A stretch of DNA of 64,000 nucleotides from Symsagittifera roscoffensis. Lineage: Eukaryota; Xenacoelomorpha; Acoela; Convolutidae. Positions within the stretch are counted from its first letter, which is position 1; each line of letters opens with the position of its first letter. The notes under the pieces are model-generated. The model ran no database searches. It worked only from the letters and a program-made list of their open reading frames with translations, and was not told where the DNA came from. This document shows, piece after piece, positions 1 through 9,440 of the stretch. The position numbers and the translations under genes are program-made. The stretch lies in assembly GCF_963678635.1 (NCBI RefSeq), contig NC_087071.1:28737325-28801324 (forward strand), read 5' to 3'.

Positions 1-2
1 AT

Positions 3-1001
3 AATCCATACACTTTTGAAGAACGGCACGCTCGTTTATCTGAACCACTAGAACCAGTTCAACGACAAGCATCTCTAAGTGAACCAACATATAATCTTTA
101 CCCAACACTACCACAAGAACTAAGTAGAATACGAAACCTTAGTCAAAACCAAAACACAACAGAAATAAATAGACAAATTATACATCCTCGACGAAATAGA
201 AATTTACAAACTCCCCGAGTCCATTTCGAAATACCTCAATCACCATCACAAACCACTCCAGAAAACACCACTGGTATCACACCAGAAACTCCTACACTTT
301 TTTCACAACGAAGCACTTCAAGTCTACCCTCAGATTACTTAGGTTCAACACCAACATCTGAACAAATACGTGAAAATCCTTTTAATCCCCCAAACCTAAC
401 ATCACGACTGCCATATTGGACTACACATTCATTCACACAAGGTGAACCAAATTTAGTCAATGACCCCATAGACATCTCTACAGATACAACATCTTCATCA
501 CTACCCGAAACATTATCACTCCCATCAACACCATCAATTAGTCAAATCTCACCGCCACCTTTTAACTTAACTTTTCCAAACAACCTCGACGCAAGATACC
601 GAGAACAATCATTAACAAATATTCCTTTAAGATTAGATTGGAATACATTCACAGCACCTCCACCATTATTTGGACAACATCAAGAAAGTAACCGCCTTCA
701 TAACTGGGCACTCAATAGATTACAATATCGCCAAGATATTCACAACGATATCCGTGATCACAATATTCAAATACTCCAACAAAACAGTTTACAATTAAAA
801 TTTGAAATCACAGTTAAATTAAACAATATTACACAACATCCCTACCCATTAAACCCACCTAACATAACAGCTCAATCACTACCACCACCGTTTATAACTA
901 CTGAAGTAATATATAAATACGACAGATATACCAAAAACACAATTGGTTACATTACATTTTATAACCCATATTCAGGATTATCATACACATGTATATTCTA
1001 A
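3..1001 (+). CDS. Uncharacterised Pro/Ser/Thr-rich protein, 5'-truncated by the window edge
   Basis: The frame is open from the window edge to TAA at 999-1001, 332 codons, so the start lies outside. Roughly the first 190 residues are low complexity (Pro, Ser, Thr, Gln, Asn) and probably disordered. The last 120 or so look more folded, with Trp, Tyr and hydrophobic residues, and end in Tyr-Thr-Cys-Ile-Phe. I see no transmembrane helix, zinc finger or polymerase/integrase motif. Its end overlaps the start of the envelope ORF by 13 bases in another frame, which suggests translation from one compact transcript. It could be the tail of a longer polyprotein or a separate accessory protein. I do not recognise it. 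Confidence 0.65.
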   Translation, partial: NPYTFEERHARLSEPLEPVQRQASLSEPTYNLYPTLPQELSRIRNLSQNQNTTEINRQIIHPRRNRNLQTPRVHFEIPQSPSQTTPENTTGITPETPTLFSQRSTSSLPSDYLGSTPTSEQIRENPFNPPNLTSRLPYWTTHSFTQGEPNLVNDPIDISTDTTSSSLPETLSLPSTPSISQISPPPFNLTFPNNLDARYREQSLTNIPLRLDWNTFTAPPPLFGQHQESNRLHNWALNRLQYRQDIHNDIRDHNIQILQQNSLQLKFEITVKLNNITQHPYPLNPPNITAQSLPPPFITTEVIYKYDRYTKNTIGYITFYNPYSGLSYTCIF

Positions 1002-2095
1002 AATTATTAAATTTTTTACAACTCCTTTTTCTAGTAACCTCAAATCAAAACATAAACCCTTCCCCCCGTACAGGACCACAAGATTTATTAGTAACACATT
1101 ACGATTGCGAAGAAAATGAACAAAAAACACTACACAAATATGCAATAAATCAAGTATCACAATGTGAAACAGAACCACAAGCTATAGAAACCACAAATGT
1201 AATAGCAACACTCTATTCAAAAGCCCGAGCAACAACAGTTACAGGTTATAAATTCACAGCGACATTTTCCGAAAAGAAAGTACATTGTTCACAAGTCTCC
1301 AACGGTAACAAAAACCGACTTGACCATGAATCATTCTATCAAAGTAATATAGAACGTCTTTTACATCTCAATCCCGACGATTGTAAAAATGAATTACTTA
1401 GACTAAACATCACACAAAATAAAAACTCCGCAAGAAAGTTAGTTAACTTTCAAGTTTTTTCAGACTCCGTACATCAATCACAACTTGAAAGACACCAAGG
1501 ACATATAAAACTAGACGACAAATACCCGTATAACGGCGCACACGGACGATTAACCTATGACCTACATGATAAACATTGGATACCACACATTGGTATAAAT
1601 AACCCATCAAACTGCAAAGCAGACACGAAAAATAAAGGATACCAAGAAATAATGTTTTTCGATTGGAAAATACAACTCGAAAAAATACAACTCACACGAG
1701 ATTTATCTGATAATACAATGATCTATCAAGGAATCCGACTACCTTGTAAAAATGATCAAGGATATTGCGACCCTACAACAAGAACACAAGCAACAATTGT
1801 TTGGTTCCCCGAAGATACATGTACAACATTTCAAGTAGCAAAAATACACGCTCGTATGATAAAATTTCACGAAAAATATTTCATACAATCAATTCCTTAT
1901 GAACAAGTCCATCCATCACGAAAACGAAGTTCTAATTTTAGAAACATTGACAATATAGAAAATAAATTGACACGTTTTCAAATATATCAAGAAACAGAAC
2001 TCGCATGTAAATACAGGAATCCACTTCACAAAACACAATACTCTGAAATATTAGTTGAATACGAAAAAGGATTCGACATGACCACTGGACAGTAA
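989..2095 (+). CDS. Envelope glycoprotein, N-terminal part (chuvirus/BEL Env-like), broken before its end
   Basis: The 368-residue ORF starts at ATG 989 with a hydrophobic signal-peptide-like stretch (residues 3-17). An ectodomain rich in spaced Cys and N-glycosylation sites follows. The region around YQGIRLPC (residues 246-253) and WFPEDTC (272-278) resembles the class III-like glycoproteins of Jingchuvirales copies in arthropod genomes. A basic RKR at residues 311-313 followed by Ser is a plausible furin-type cleavage site. Near the end the homologous sequence passes into another frame: this ORF stops at 2093-2095, while frame 1 is open from 2059 and continues into the next ORF. So this is one gene split by a frame change between about 2060 and 2095. 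The family call is from pattern recognition. Confidence 0.75.
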   Translation: MYILKLLNFLQLLFLVTSNQNINPSPRTGPQDLLVTHYDCEENEQKTLHKYAINQVSQCETEPQAIETTNVIATLYSKARATTVTGYKFTATFSEKKVHCSQVSNGNKNRLDHESFYQSNIERLLHLNPDDCKNELLRLNITQNKNSARKLVNFQVFSDSVHQSQLERHQGHIKLDDKYPYNGAHGRLTYDLHDKHWIPHIGINNPSNCKADTKNKGYQEIMFFDWKIQLEKIQLTRDLSDNTMIYQGIRLPCKNDQGYCDPTTRTQATIVWFPEDTCTTFQVAKIHARMIKFHEKYFIQSIPYEQVHPSRKRSSNFRNIDNIENKLTRFQIYQETELACKYRNPLHKTQYSEILVEYEKGFDMTTGQ

Positions 2096-2238
2096 AAATC
2101 GACCCATATGCCACAGGTCATCCTCCAAACGAAGGAACATCCTATATACCAGTTAATTTTGAAAAAAGCAACGGACAACCTGGTGGACATCTAAAACCTT
2201 ATGACACCAGAAGCACACGCTTACAAGAATTATCACTA

Positions 2239-3435
2239 ATGAATACTACATATTTCGGTAATATCCACTATGATATTCATTTGGATATGAAACTAGACTA
2301 TACAATTAGCCGCATTTTTCAAGAAATGTCACTCTCCGAATTAGAAACACTACACCAACTATGCGAATTAGAAAGAACACAAATATTACAATCACTTGCA
2401 CTAGCAGTATTAAAAATACCCTACGCAGGATACTTATTATCAGGAAATAGATCAAATTTTTTAGACTACGAAGGAAACATCTTATGGTTTTATACTTGTA
2501 CCAAAAAAGTATCACCACTATACGTTTTTGAAGATAAACGTTGTTATAAAAGAAACCCTATCTTTTATAAGAATAAAGTACATTTCGTGGATACACTTTC
2601 ACGAAGAACCTATTTCTGGGATACCGCAGTCCCATGTGGATCAGAAAATAGCCACAATGTAGTACAACTAAACCCTGATGAAAATAAATATTATCTTCTC
2701 ACTCCATACCCCACATTAATGCAATCACTCAAAAAATTTTCACCAGAAAGCATTCGCGCTATCGCCCGAAATCCAAATATAGACTTACAATCAATAGGAA
2801 TATACTCAAAATCAGATATTCAACATCACATTAGAACACAACAATTCCAAGAATTATTAACACAAATGGACACTATACAAAGACAATCAATTGACCAAAA
2901 TCTACGCAAACTTGCAGAAACCGCAGGATTTGCCGATATCTACACACAAGACTATAGCGGATATTTTAAAGACATTAAAGATTATATATATCTAAACGGC
3001 GAAAAATACCGTCCCCAAGATATATCACCAATTAATATTTTTAGCTTTGTTACACTCAAGAATGAGATCCTCGATTTTCTAGGATGGCCCTACTACATCT
3101 TAGAAAAATTGACTATTTTATACGCAATGTTTAACTTTATTGGATTTCTTTTCTCACTTTTGAAAGGAATCTACAACACATGTGCTATACACACACAAGT
3201 AAACAGACAAGCAAGCGTAGCACGCATACTCTTTGCAGGATTTTTTGGAATATTTTCTACATCTATAAACAAAATTCTTTTAGACGCACAAATAAAAGAA
3301 TATAACACAAAAATAGCAACACGACAAAATACATACGACGAAGAACATAACAATGTCGACACACAACCAACGGCACCACAATTACCACCCCTACCACATA
3401 ACCATCCACTATCCCTAGTCCCACGAAATTTTTGA
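2239..3435 (+). CDS. Envelope glycoprotein, C-terminal part with membrane anchor (chuvirus/BEL Env-like)
   Basis: This 398-residue ORF continues the envelope gene in frame 1, which is already open from 2059; the ATG at 2239 is internal and probably not a real start. The N-terminal third contains the blocks DYTISRIFQEMS, LCELERTQ and GYLLSGNRSNFL plus spaced Cys, the most recognisable part of chuvirus-type glycoproteins. A long hydrophobic segment near residues 286-312 is the likely membrane anchor; a second hydrophobic patch near 325-345 may be peripheral. A short Pro/Asn-rich tail follows. The stop is TGA at 3433-3435, but the same frame stays open to 3606, so this TGA may be a premature nonsense codon or a readthrough site. 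Confidence 0.78.
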   Translation: MNTTYFGNIHYDIHLDMKLDYTISRIFQEMSLSELETLHQLCELERTQILQSLALAVLKIPYAGYLLSGNRSNFLDYEGNILWFYTCTKKVSPLYVFEDKRCYKRNPIFYKNKVHFVDTLSRRTYFWDTAVPCGSENSHNVVQLNPDENKYYLLTPYPTLMQSLKKFSPESIRAIARNPNIDLQSIGIYSKSDIQHHIRTQQFQELLTQMDTIQRQSIDQNLRKLAETAGFADIYTQDYSGYFKDIKDYIYLNGEKYRPQDISPINIFSFVTLKNEILDFLGWPYYILEKLTILYAMFNFIGFLFSLLKGIYNTCAIHTQVNRQASVARILFAGFFGIFSTSINKILLDAQIKEYNTKIATRQNTYDEEHNNVDTQPTAPQLPPLPHNHPLSLVPRNF

Positions 3436-3606
3436 AATTTAGCAATCACACATAATCCAAATTTTCGACTCAATACATCACAAAGTCCCGTCCAACATAT
3501 AATGACACATCAATCACAAGATGATAATACTTATGAACAAATTATTGAACAGCCCCATACTACCGCTTTTCAATCTCAAAATAATAATTTTTTTAGCCCA
3601 CGATGA
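3436..3606 (+). other. In-frame open extension of the envelope ORF after its TGA
   Basis: After TGA 3433-3435 the envelope frame has no further stop for 56 codons, until TGA 3604-3606. That second stop overlaps the ATG (3603-3605) of the next ORF as ATGA, a stop/start overlap typical of compact viral genes. An internal ATG lies at 3502. The A/C-rich composition is unchanged. Either the 3433 TGA is a late nonsense mutation in a longer cytoplasmic tail, or it is read through. Alternatively this is a chance open frame. Confidence 0.4.
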
Positions 3607-5402
3607 GCCGCCAACTTGGATCACTACACCGATCAAATTCCCACCCAACCAACCTTACCTCCCCAATCCCAATCATACCACTTTTTGCTTTTCCGCCACC
3701 CGATTTTCCATCTAGCAATGTAACATCAGGCATGAATTCCGACACTAACTCACATATTTCAGTTTTATACTCCATCTCACAGCTAAATAACCCGAATATT
3801 GAAACCCCCGATGAATTTGCCGACTCAGAACCCTCCCCATCCAATAATTTTCATAACCCTTCTAATTTTTCTCAACCTCCTTTTCAACCCATATTGTCAA
3901 ATAACCCTGACCCAATCACTCCCACACCCTCTTATGCTTCCCAAGTTACCCCAACCTACTCCTCATACCATTCTGACCAATCATCTCATTCTCCAGACAC
4001 CCCCCGAATCTCCCCAGAGCTAGATAATTTTATTACCCTCCAACAACAACCCTACCACCTTAACACCCCGACCATAAACCAGATCTCCTCCACTACAAAT
4101 TCCTCCAATCCCCCTACACCCTCTTCAAATTATACTGAATCATTAACACCATCATCCACATCCACTATATCTTCACTCAACACTAATAGAGCTTACCGCA
4201 CTTTTAAAAGAAAGTTCCCCAACCATCCTTTCCCAACAAAACCAGGAACAGCCCGTGAATACATCAACCACCCCCAGCATACTAACACTAAAGAATTTTT
4301 AGCTATCACTTTACCCTCATTTCCACAATACACCTTAAACACCCCTCACGACGCTAACGAAACACGCAACTATGTAGATGAATACGTTTTAATGCCCACT
4401 CTCTCTTGGACCTCATACTATCATTTCACTAACCCTCTTTGCTTACCTTTATCCAGCACTTCCATCGATATAGAACGAAACAAAGACATGCTATACCGAC
4501 TAACTACACCACTAACCGCTAGACAGTTTACTTACGTTGGATATAAAAAATCACTAAAAATACACACTGCACCAAGAGCTAATGAATATACACTAGAATA
4601 CTATGACCACAACATCATCAGAGCTAACCAAGATCAATTCTTAGACGACGATCGCTTCGCTAATCCACAAATCAACGAGAAATTTTTCATCAAGACACCA
4701 TATGTATTTACACTAAACATCTTCGACCGAAAGTTTGATCACATTATTTCAGAAGCACTAACACACACACAAGCATACGAAAGTTTTAAAGAACGCTTCC
4801 AAATCTTTTCACTAACCTTTCATTTCCTTGCACCACACGAAAGAGATTTGCACTGCTCACATGATATTATGTTGCGCACTAAACAAACACATACATACAC
4901 TTACTATCGTTTCATCCAAAATCACTTTGACCTTCACACACCCTCTAGACAACCACACCATCGTTTTCAATTCATCAATTCAAAATACACTTCACCGTAT
5001 TTCCTAAATTTCACATATTGTATTAAAGACACTAACCTCCATGGTATTCTTCGTAACTATGACCCCATAACCCAAATGTACATTTTCTGCACCATCACCA
5101 AGACCTTCAACGCCGAAGAATCCCGACCCTTCCTTATCCCGCACGAGTTTGTACAGCCTATAGAAATCCCAATTTTAGAATTCATCCACAACACTAAATT
5201 TAACCACAAATTATATAACTTAATTCAAAACACACCTTATGAGTTTGCAGTAGGCACTGAAGAACTAACCACTATTAAGGCACTTCAATTGCTTTGGCCA
5301 CTGCTTCAGACTAAAAATATCATCCGCATTTTAGCTAAACTACTAACAACTTCAGAACTAATTCACGACATCTTCCCCCACGGTTTTTTCCCCGACGACT
5401 AA
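3603..5402 (+). CDS. Uncharacterised 599-aa protein with Pro/Ser/Thr-rich N-terminus, downstream of envelope
   Basis: The frame runs from ATG 3603 (in-frame TAG just upstream at 3594-3596) to TAA 5400-5402 with no break. Residues 1 to about 195 are low complexity, dominated by Pro, Ser, Thr and Asn. Residues 196-599 look globular, rich in Tyr, Phe, His and charged residues, with few Cys, and end in an acidic Phe-Phe-Pro-Asp-Asp. I see no signal peptide, membrane helix, zinc knuckle, RT, protease or integrase motif. The start overlaps the upstream frame's stop as ATGA. The layout (disordered N-terminus, folded C-terminus) echoes the ORF at 3-1001. It might be a structural, nucleocapsid-like or accessory protein. 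Its intact length suggests recent insertion or selection. Confidence 0.8.
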   Translation: MSRQLGSLHRSNSHPTNLTSPIPIIPLFAFPPPDFPSSNVTSGMNSDTNSHISVLYSISQLNNPNIETPDEFADSEPSPSNNFHNPSNFSQPPFQPILSNNPDPITPTPSYASQVTPTYSSYHSDQSSHSPDTPRISPELDNFITLQQQPYHLNTPTINQISSTTNSSNPPTPSSNYTESLTPSSTSTISSLNTNRAYRTFKRKFPNHPFPTKPGTAREYINHPQHTNTKEFLAITLPSFPQYTLNTPHDANETRNYVDEYVLMPTLSWTSYYHFTNPLCLPLSSTSIDIERNKDMLYRLTTPLTARQFTYVGYKKSLKIHTAPRANEYTLEYYDHNIIRANQDQFLDDDRFANPQINEKFFIKTPYVFTLNIFDRKFDHIISEALTHTQAYESFKERFQIFSLTFHFLAPHERDLHCSHDIMLRTKQTHTYTYYRFIQNHFDLHTPSRQPHHRFQFINSKYTSPYFLNFTYCIKDTNLHGILRNYDPITQMYIFCTITKTFNAEESRPFLIPHEFVQPIEIPILEFIHNTKFNHKLYNLIQNTPYEFAVGTEELTTIKALQLLWPLLQTKNIIRILAKLLTTSELIHDIFPHGFFPDD

Positions 5403-5405
5403 CAG

Positions 5406-5444
5406 GTAAGTATGAATTAAGTAAATATAACTAACTAATTACAG
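5406..5444 (+). other. Candidate very short intron just after the 599-aa ORF
   Basis: CAG|GTAAGT (5403-5411) is a full donor consensus immediately after the stop codon. CTAAC followed by TTACAG ending at 5444 gives a branch point and acceptor at suitable spacing. The implied intron is 39 bases, near the lower limit for animals. The donor may instead pair with a later acceptor. It could be chance in AT-rich DNA. Confidence 0.25.
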
Positions 5445-6999
5445 TATTAAAAACTCACCATTCTTTATTCATGTTTTCCTTAGATTTTTAGCTTTCATCC
5501 GACAATCACCTACAAAAACCACAAAAGAAACAATAAAAATCACAATTTTCATCAAACAATTTTAAAATTCTATTAATCTCTTACACTTATAAATTTCTAA
5601 ATTTAAAATCAATGCAGTAAATTCATCTATAATATTTTCCCCCAAAGCAGTAAATCTAATTATGATGAAAATTTGTATCTTAATATTCCCCCATGACTAG
5701 CAGTAAATTTCTAAATTCTATGTAGTAAATTAAATAAATGCAAATGCAGTACTAACCTTTTGATATTTTCATTCATTCGCACAGAAATTCTATCCACACT
5801 CGCACAGCTCGCCGACGAAGAATTGTTTAAAATAATGAATTTCAGTTTCAAGTTTTCACACTCAACAACTCTAACATAAAATAACATGTTTCAAATTTTC
5901 CTTTAACCCGGTTGGAAAGGAATCATATACTAAACAAAACTAACCAACGCAGCTTACTAAATACCACAAATCATAGAATAACAGCATGACTAAGAAAAGG
6001 AAACCAACGGTACCCAAACCGGATTAACCCAGTTTAAAACTGGATAATTTATTCTTTTGAAGACTATTACAAAGTCTTAGAAAGAAATAATAAAACACAA
6101 AAAAGTCGAAAGACAAACCCATACCACAAACAATTTGCTTTTTGGAAAAAGTACATAACCAACAAGACATAAGTAAGACCACAACAAACCCAACATAAAA
6201 CGTTGTCACATAACAGGACCCCTCACAAAAACCGCATGAAATCATACTCCCACTCCTGGCCTAACCCACCAGGAAGGACGTCCTGAGCATGCTCTATAGC
6301 CGGCCTAACCCACCGCGCTACATCCACGCTTTGTGACCACACCTTTATTTTTAATAAGAGCTACTCAAGGGTGAGTAACTCTTCAAAATAACCGAACTAA
6401 AACAAAAAGCTTTTGTGAAAACAACTAACTAAAATCATTATTAAAAAATATTAAACTAATAAAAGTTTTATAAAATGTAAAATCACATGATGCAATATAT
6501 AGATCAGAATACAACACCAAGGACGAACATCAAAAGACAAGACGACCCCACTACACTCGAGAGAGAATGACCAACTACAATCGATATGCCGCTCACAACC
6601 ACAACTCAAAGGATTTAGAGTACGACTTGACTTCGCAGAAAAGGACTTCATTGAACTAGACCAATGACCACCTCGATGTTCAAGTATACGTACAGATCCG
6701 AGTAACCAGGCATCCCCTCCACGCACAATCTCCACGCCATTCCCAAGCTAGATCAGACACAAAAGAAGTTCTCCACGAAGAACAGAAAAACCTGACATAG
6801 CCAACCATTCTGAAATCAGATTTGAGTTTGTTGCGAAGACTTAGTCGTTGTCACAAGAAGAACACAACGTCTTATGTCTCTAACTCCAGCTTCCTGGAAC
6901 TTCCTTAACAAAAAGGAAACAGAAGAAATATGATGTTCGCCAAATACCAACGTCCATCATCCATCCTTCGAATTGCAGAAGAACTATTCTAAAAAACTC
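5445..6999 (+). other. Non-coding 3' internal region of the env-bearing element
   Basis: There is no convincing ORF on either strand; the open stretches on the minus strand (6024-6245, 6451-6735) have no recognisable domain. The A/C-rich bias continues to the possible LTR. It may be untranslated 3' sequence. Confidence 0.4.
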
Positions 7000-7426
7000 T
7001 GTAAAACCCGGATGGGTGGAACCTGATCTAAACTATATTTTATGATTGGATAAATTAAATGTTTTACCAATGTAAAGTATTTAATATTAACCAATCATGA
7101 TCCATCTAACTAACAACCCACTTATTTGTAAGTGCTGAAGTTACTTGTAATTTCAGCACCAGAGAGATTTGAATTTAACTTAGAAATTAGTTGGACTCTC
7201 CCGAGCACTTCAGCAGCCGCAATAAACCAGTATACCCTAGATCTATTGAGCCTAGCAGAGACTAGTTAAACAACCTGAGACTAGATAGTATAAGAGTAAG
7301 ATTAGGATCGGTATTAGACTAAGAAGTTGCACGAATCTATCCGGCCGAAAATAAGATAGCGTGACGAGCAGACGGTGTACCCTATCCGAAATTACTCTAT
7401 GAGTTATACACTCCAGTCCTAACTCA
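7000..7426 (+). repeat. Possible 3' LTR of the env-bearing element
   Basis: The stretch starts TGTAAAACCC and ends CTAACTCA, so it has TG...CA ends. It contains AATAAA at 7221-7226, about 200 bases before the end. The compositional bias of the element ends here, and a different repeat (minisatellite) starts at once. The matching 5' LTR would lie outside the window, so direct proof is missing. Confidence 0.35.
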
Positions 7427-7427
7427 A

Positions 7428-7707
7428 TTTTTTCGCTCTATAATAGCATATGCAACATCAAAACTGTTGATCGATTGAAATCAGTTTTCGAGAAAGAGTT
7501 CGACCCTTTCAAATTTTGCAAATTTTTTCGCTCTATAATAGCATATGCATCACCAAAACTGTTGATCGATTGAAATCAGTTTTGAGAAAGAGCTCGACTC
7601 TCTCAAATTTTGCAATTTTTTTCACTCTATAATAGCATATGCAACACCAAAACTGTTGATCGATTGAAATCAGTTTTGAGAAAGAGCTCGTCTCTCTCAA
7701 ATTTTGC
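7428..7707 (+). repeat. Minisatellite, three units of about 93 bp
   Basis: Three near-identical direct copies begin TTTTTTCGCTCTATAATAG or TTTTTTCACTCTATAATAG near 7428, 7523 and 7615. Each contains ACTGTTGATCGATTGAAATC and ends in TCAAATTTTGC. Minus-strand open frames here are repeat shadows. Confidence 0.9.
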
Positions 7708-9133
7708 GCTTGAGAAGCAGCACAAACTTTTACCAAAAATTTATTTTTTGCTAATTTTGGAAAACTTTTGATATCAGATATATATCAACGGGAAGCAATT
7801 CATATCAAAACTTCAGCTTTCTTAAGAAATTTTAATTCTTAATAAAAATCACATAGCCAAGAATTAACAAGACACATAATATTTTGCTTAAAGAAGTCAA
7901 AAGTCAAATTATTTTCTGGGTTTTGAAAAGGAAAGTCGAAAAACAAAGGAACCTTTTTCTCAGTTCGCAGTTCTGGCGTAATTCTTGTTATAATTCTGAA
8001 TGTCGTATTTGGTTGAATTATTCCGCTGAGTTTGAGACTTCCTACACCAAATCCGACCTCGGTGATAATATTACGTTGGGCCGAACAATCAAACCTCGCC
8101 TAAACACATAGCATGTACACCACTTCAGACTCTATATGTTCAGACTTTATATGTTCGTTCAAAACAAAATTGTTCTAGCTTTTTTCAGAAGCTTAAATCA
8201 TTTATCAATATAAAGCCAGCCAATCAAGACCTGAACTTAATCAGAAACTATCGCATCCATTTTCTAAACCAGGGAAAAATGTGAAACTTCTGATTTTGAA
8301 AACGAACTGACTCTGATTCGATTTAAGGTTTTTCCAGTCGAAGAATAGTTGGTAATCTTCAGAAAATACATTTCAGGCGATACGCCGAATAGTTGTCCGT
8401 GCTTTTCATACTGTTCTACTTGAGAGCGGCAGCAACCACCTGCATCACAACGAAGAAAAATTTGTGATATGCTCCGGCTGGTGCAAAACTTTTTAGTTTG
8501 CAAATTAACTACTTCAATTTAAAACAAAAAGGTTTTAAAAACTGTCAAGCACTGAAAAACATATTTTTTCCTTTCTAAATTGAGAGCGACAGCAAATTTT
8601 TTATCAGAATCGCTTTATTTCAAATTGACAGTTGAACCTTTCCTGAGTTTTATCTTGGGTTTTACTTGACTATAAAATGATTTCGTCACGATTGCTGTTT
8701 CGATTATAATTCTTTATTTTGACAGTCCTTTAGTTTGACTAAAGAATAATTGGTAATTTTCAGAATTTTTTTTACCCACAACGAGCACAAACTTTTCATC
8801 AAATTTTTCAAAAACAGGAAAAAACGGTTCATAACAGAGTAAAACCCTAAATTTTCCGCATTTCATTAAAAATAGCTGCGATAATTCTTTGTTAAAAATG
8901 TTCTAAAATTTGTTAATTAACTTAAATGACAGTTACTTGAGAATTTTTCAAATTTTTCAAGAACTGTTGTAAAAAATTTCCCAGACACAAAGTAATATAA
9001 ATGAGGTTGATGTTCTGATCTGGTACAAATTAGTCTGTTTCTTTTCAATTCGTATTATAAGCCGGTTTACATATTGATTATTTACGGTCGATGAAATTGA
9101 TTTTCATAGTTCTCCCAAAGCATTAAAAAGTCC
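7708..9133. other. Intergenic DNA, no gene recognised
   Basis: AT-rich sequence with many A and T runs. Short open frames (7884-8111 plus; 8264-8503 minus) show no domain or splice context. I see nothing functional. Confidence 0.5.
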
Positions 9134-9440
9134 CTGTTTTGGCCTAATTTTCTGCGCCGCAGGCAAAAATTTGAAAAAAGTTGGCCAAAAAAAGCGTTTT
9201 TAAGCTTTTTTTTGGAAAATTTTGACCAAAAAAAAATCGAATTTTTTTGGCGCGTGCTCTCCCCTTGAAACTAGTATATATTGGCGCCAAAGGCGCCTTC
9301 AGAAAAATTATAGGGTCCGTAACCAAAAATGGATATCTCAAAATAGTACACAGGGGTGACACTTTGGGCGATCAGGGGATCGAATCCTTGAGGAAAGAGG
9401 TATCTTCCCCCCGCCCCCGCCCCCTCAATCCGCCCCTGGT
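9134..9440 (-). repeat. Dispersed repeat ending in CCGCCCCTGG (same family as 39066-39285 and 63880-64000)
   Basis: The left side (TTTTGGCC, GACCAAAAAA, GGCGCGTGCTC) matches 39190-39285. The right end, C-rich with AATCCGCCCCTGG, is the reverse complement of the GGGGCGGATCTAGG start of the other copies. This suggests an inverted-ended non-autonomous element. It also holds a GGCGCCAAAGGCGCC palindrome. Confidence 0.55.

Larger units (their letters stand above)
1..7426 (+). mobile_element. Env-bearing multi-ORF element, right part (chuvirus-like glycoprotein; BEL/Pao-type retroelement or integrated virus)
   Basis: This stretch has a uniform, unusual composition on the + strand (rich in A and C, poor in G) that stops near 7430, so I treat it as one insertion. 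It carries tightly packed same-strand ORFs: 3-1001, 989-2095, 2239-3435 and 3603-5402. Adjacent ORFs overlap (989-1001) or touch (ATGA at 3603-3606). The middle two encode a chuvirus-glycoprotein-like envelope, a type known to have been captured by arthropod BEL/Pao elements. No polymerase lies in the window; it may lie left of position 1. A possible 3' LTR with AATAAA is at 7000-7426. Alternative: a non-retroviral integrated virus without LTRs. The element is real with high confidence; its class is inferred. Confidence 0.7.

Noticed and set aside
6024-6735. Minus-strand frames of 73 and 94 codons in the env element
   Set aside because: Antisense to a composition-biased region that lowers stop frequency; no recognisable content.
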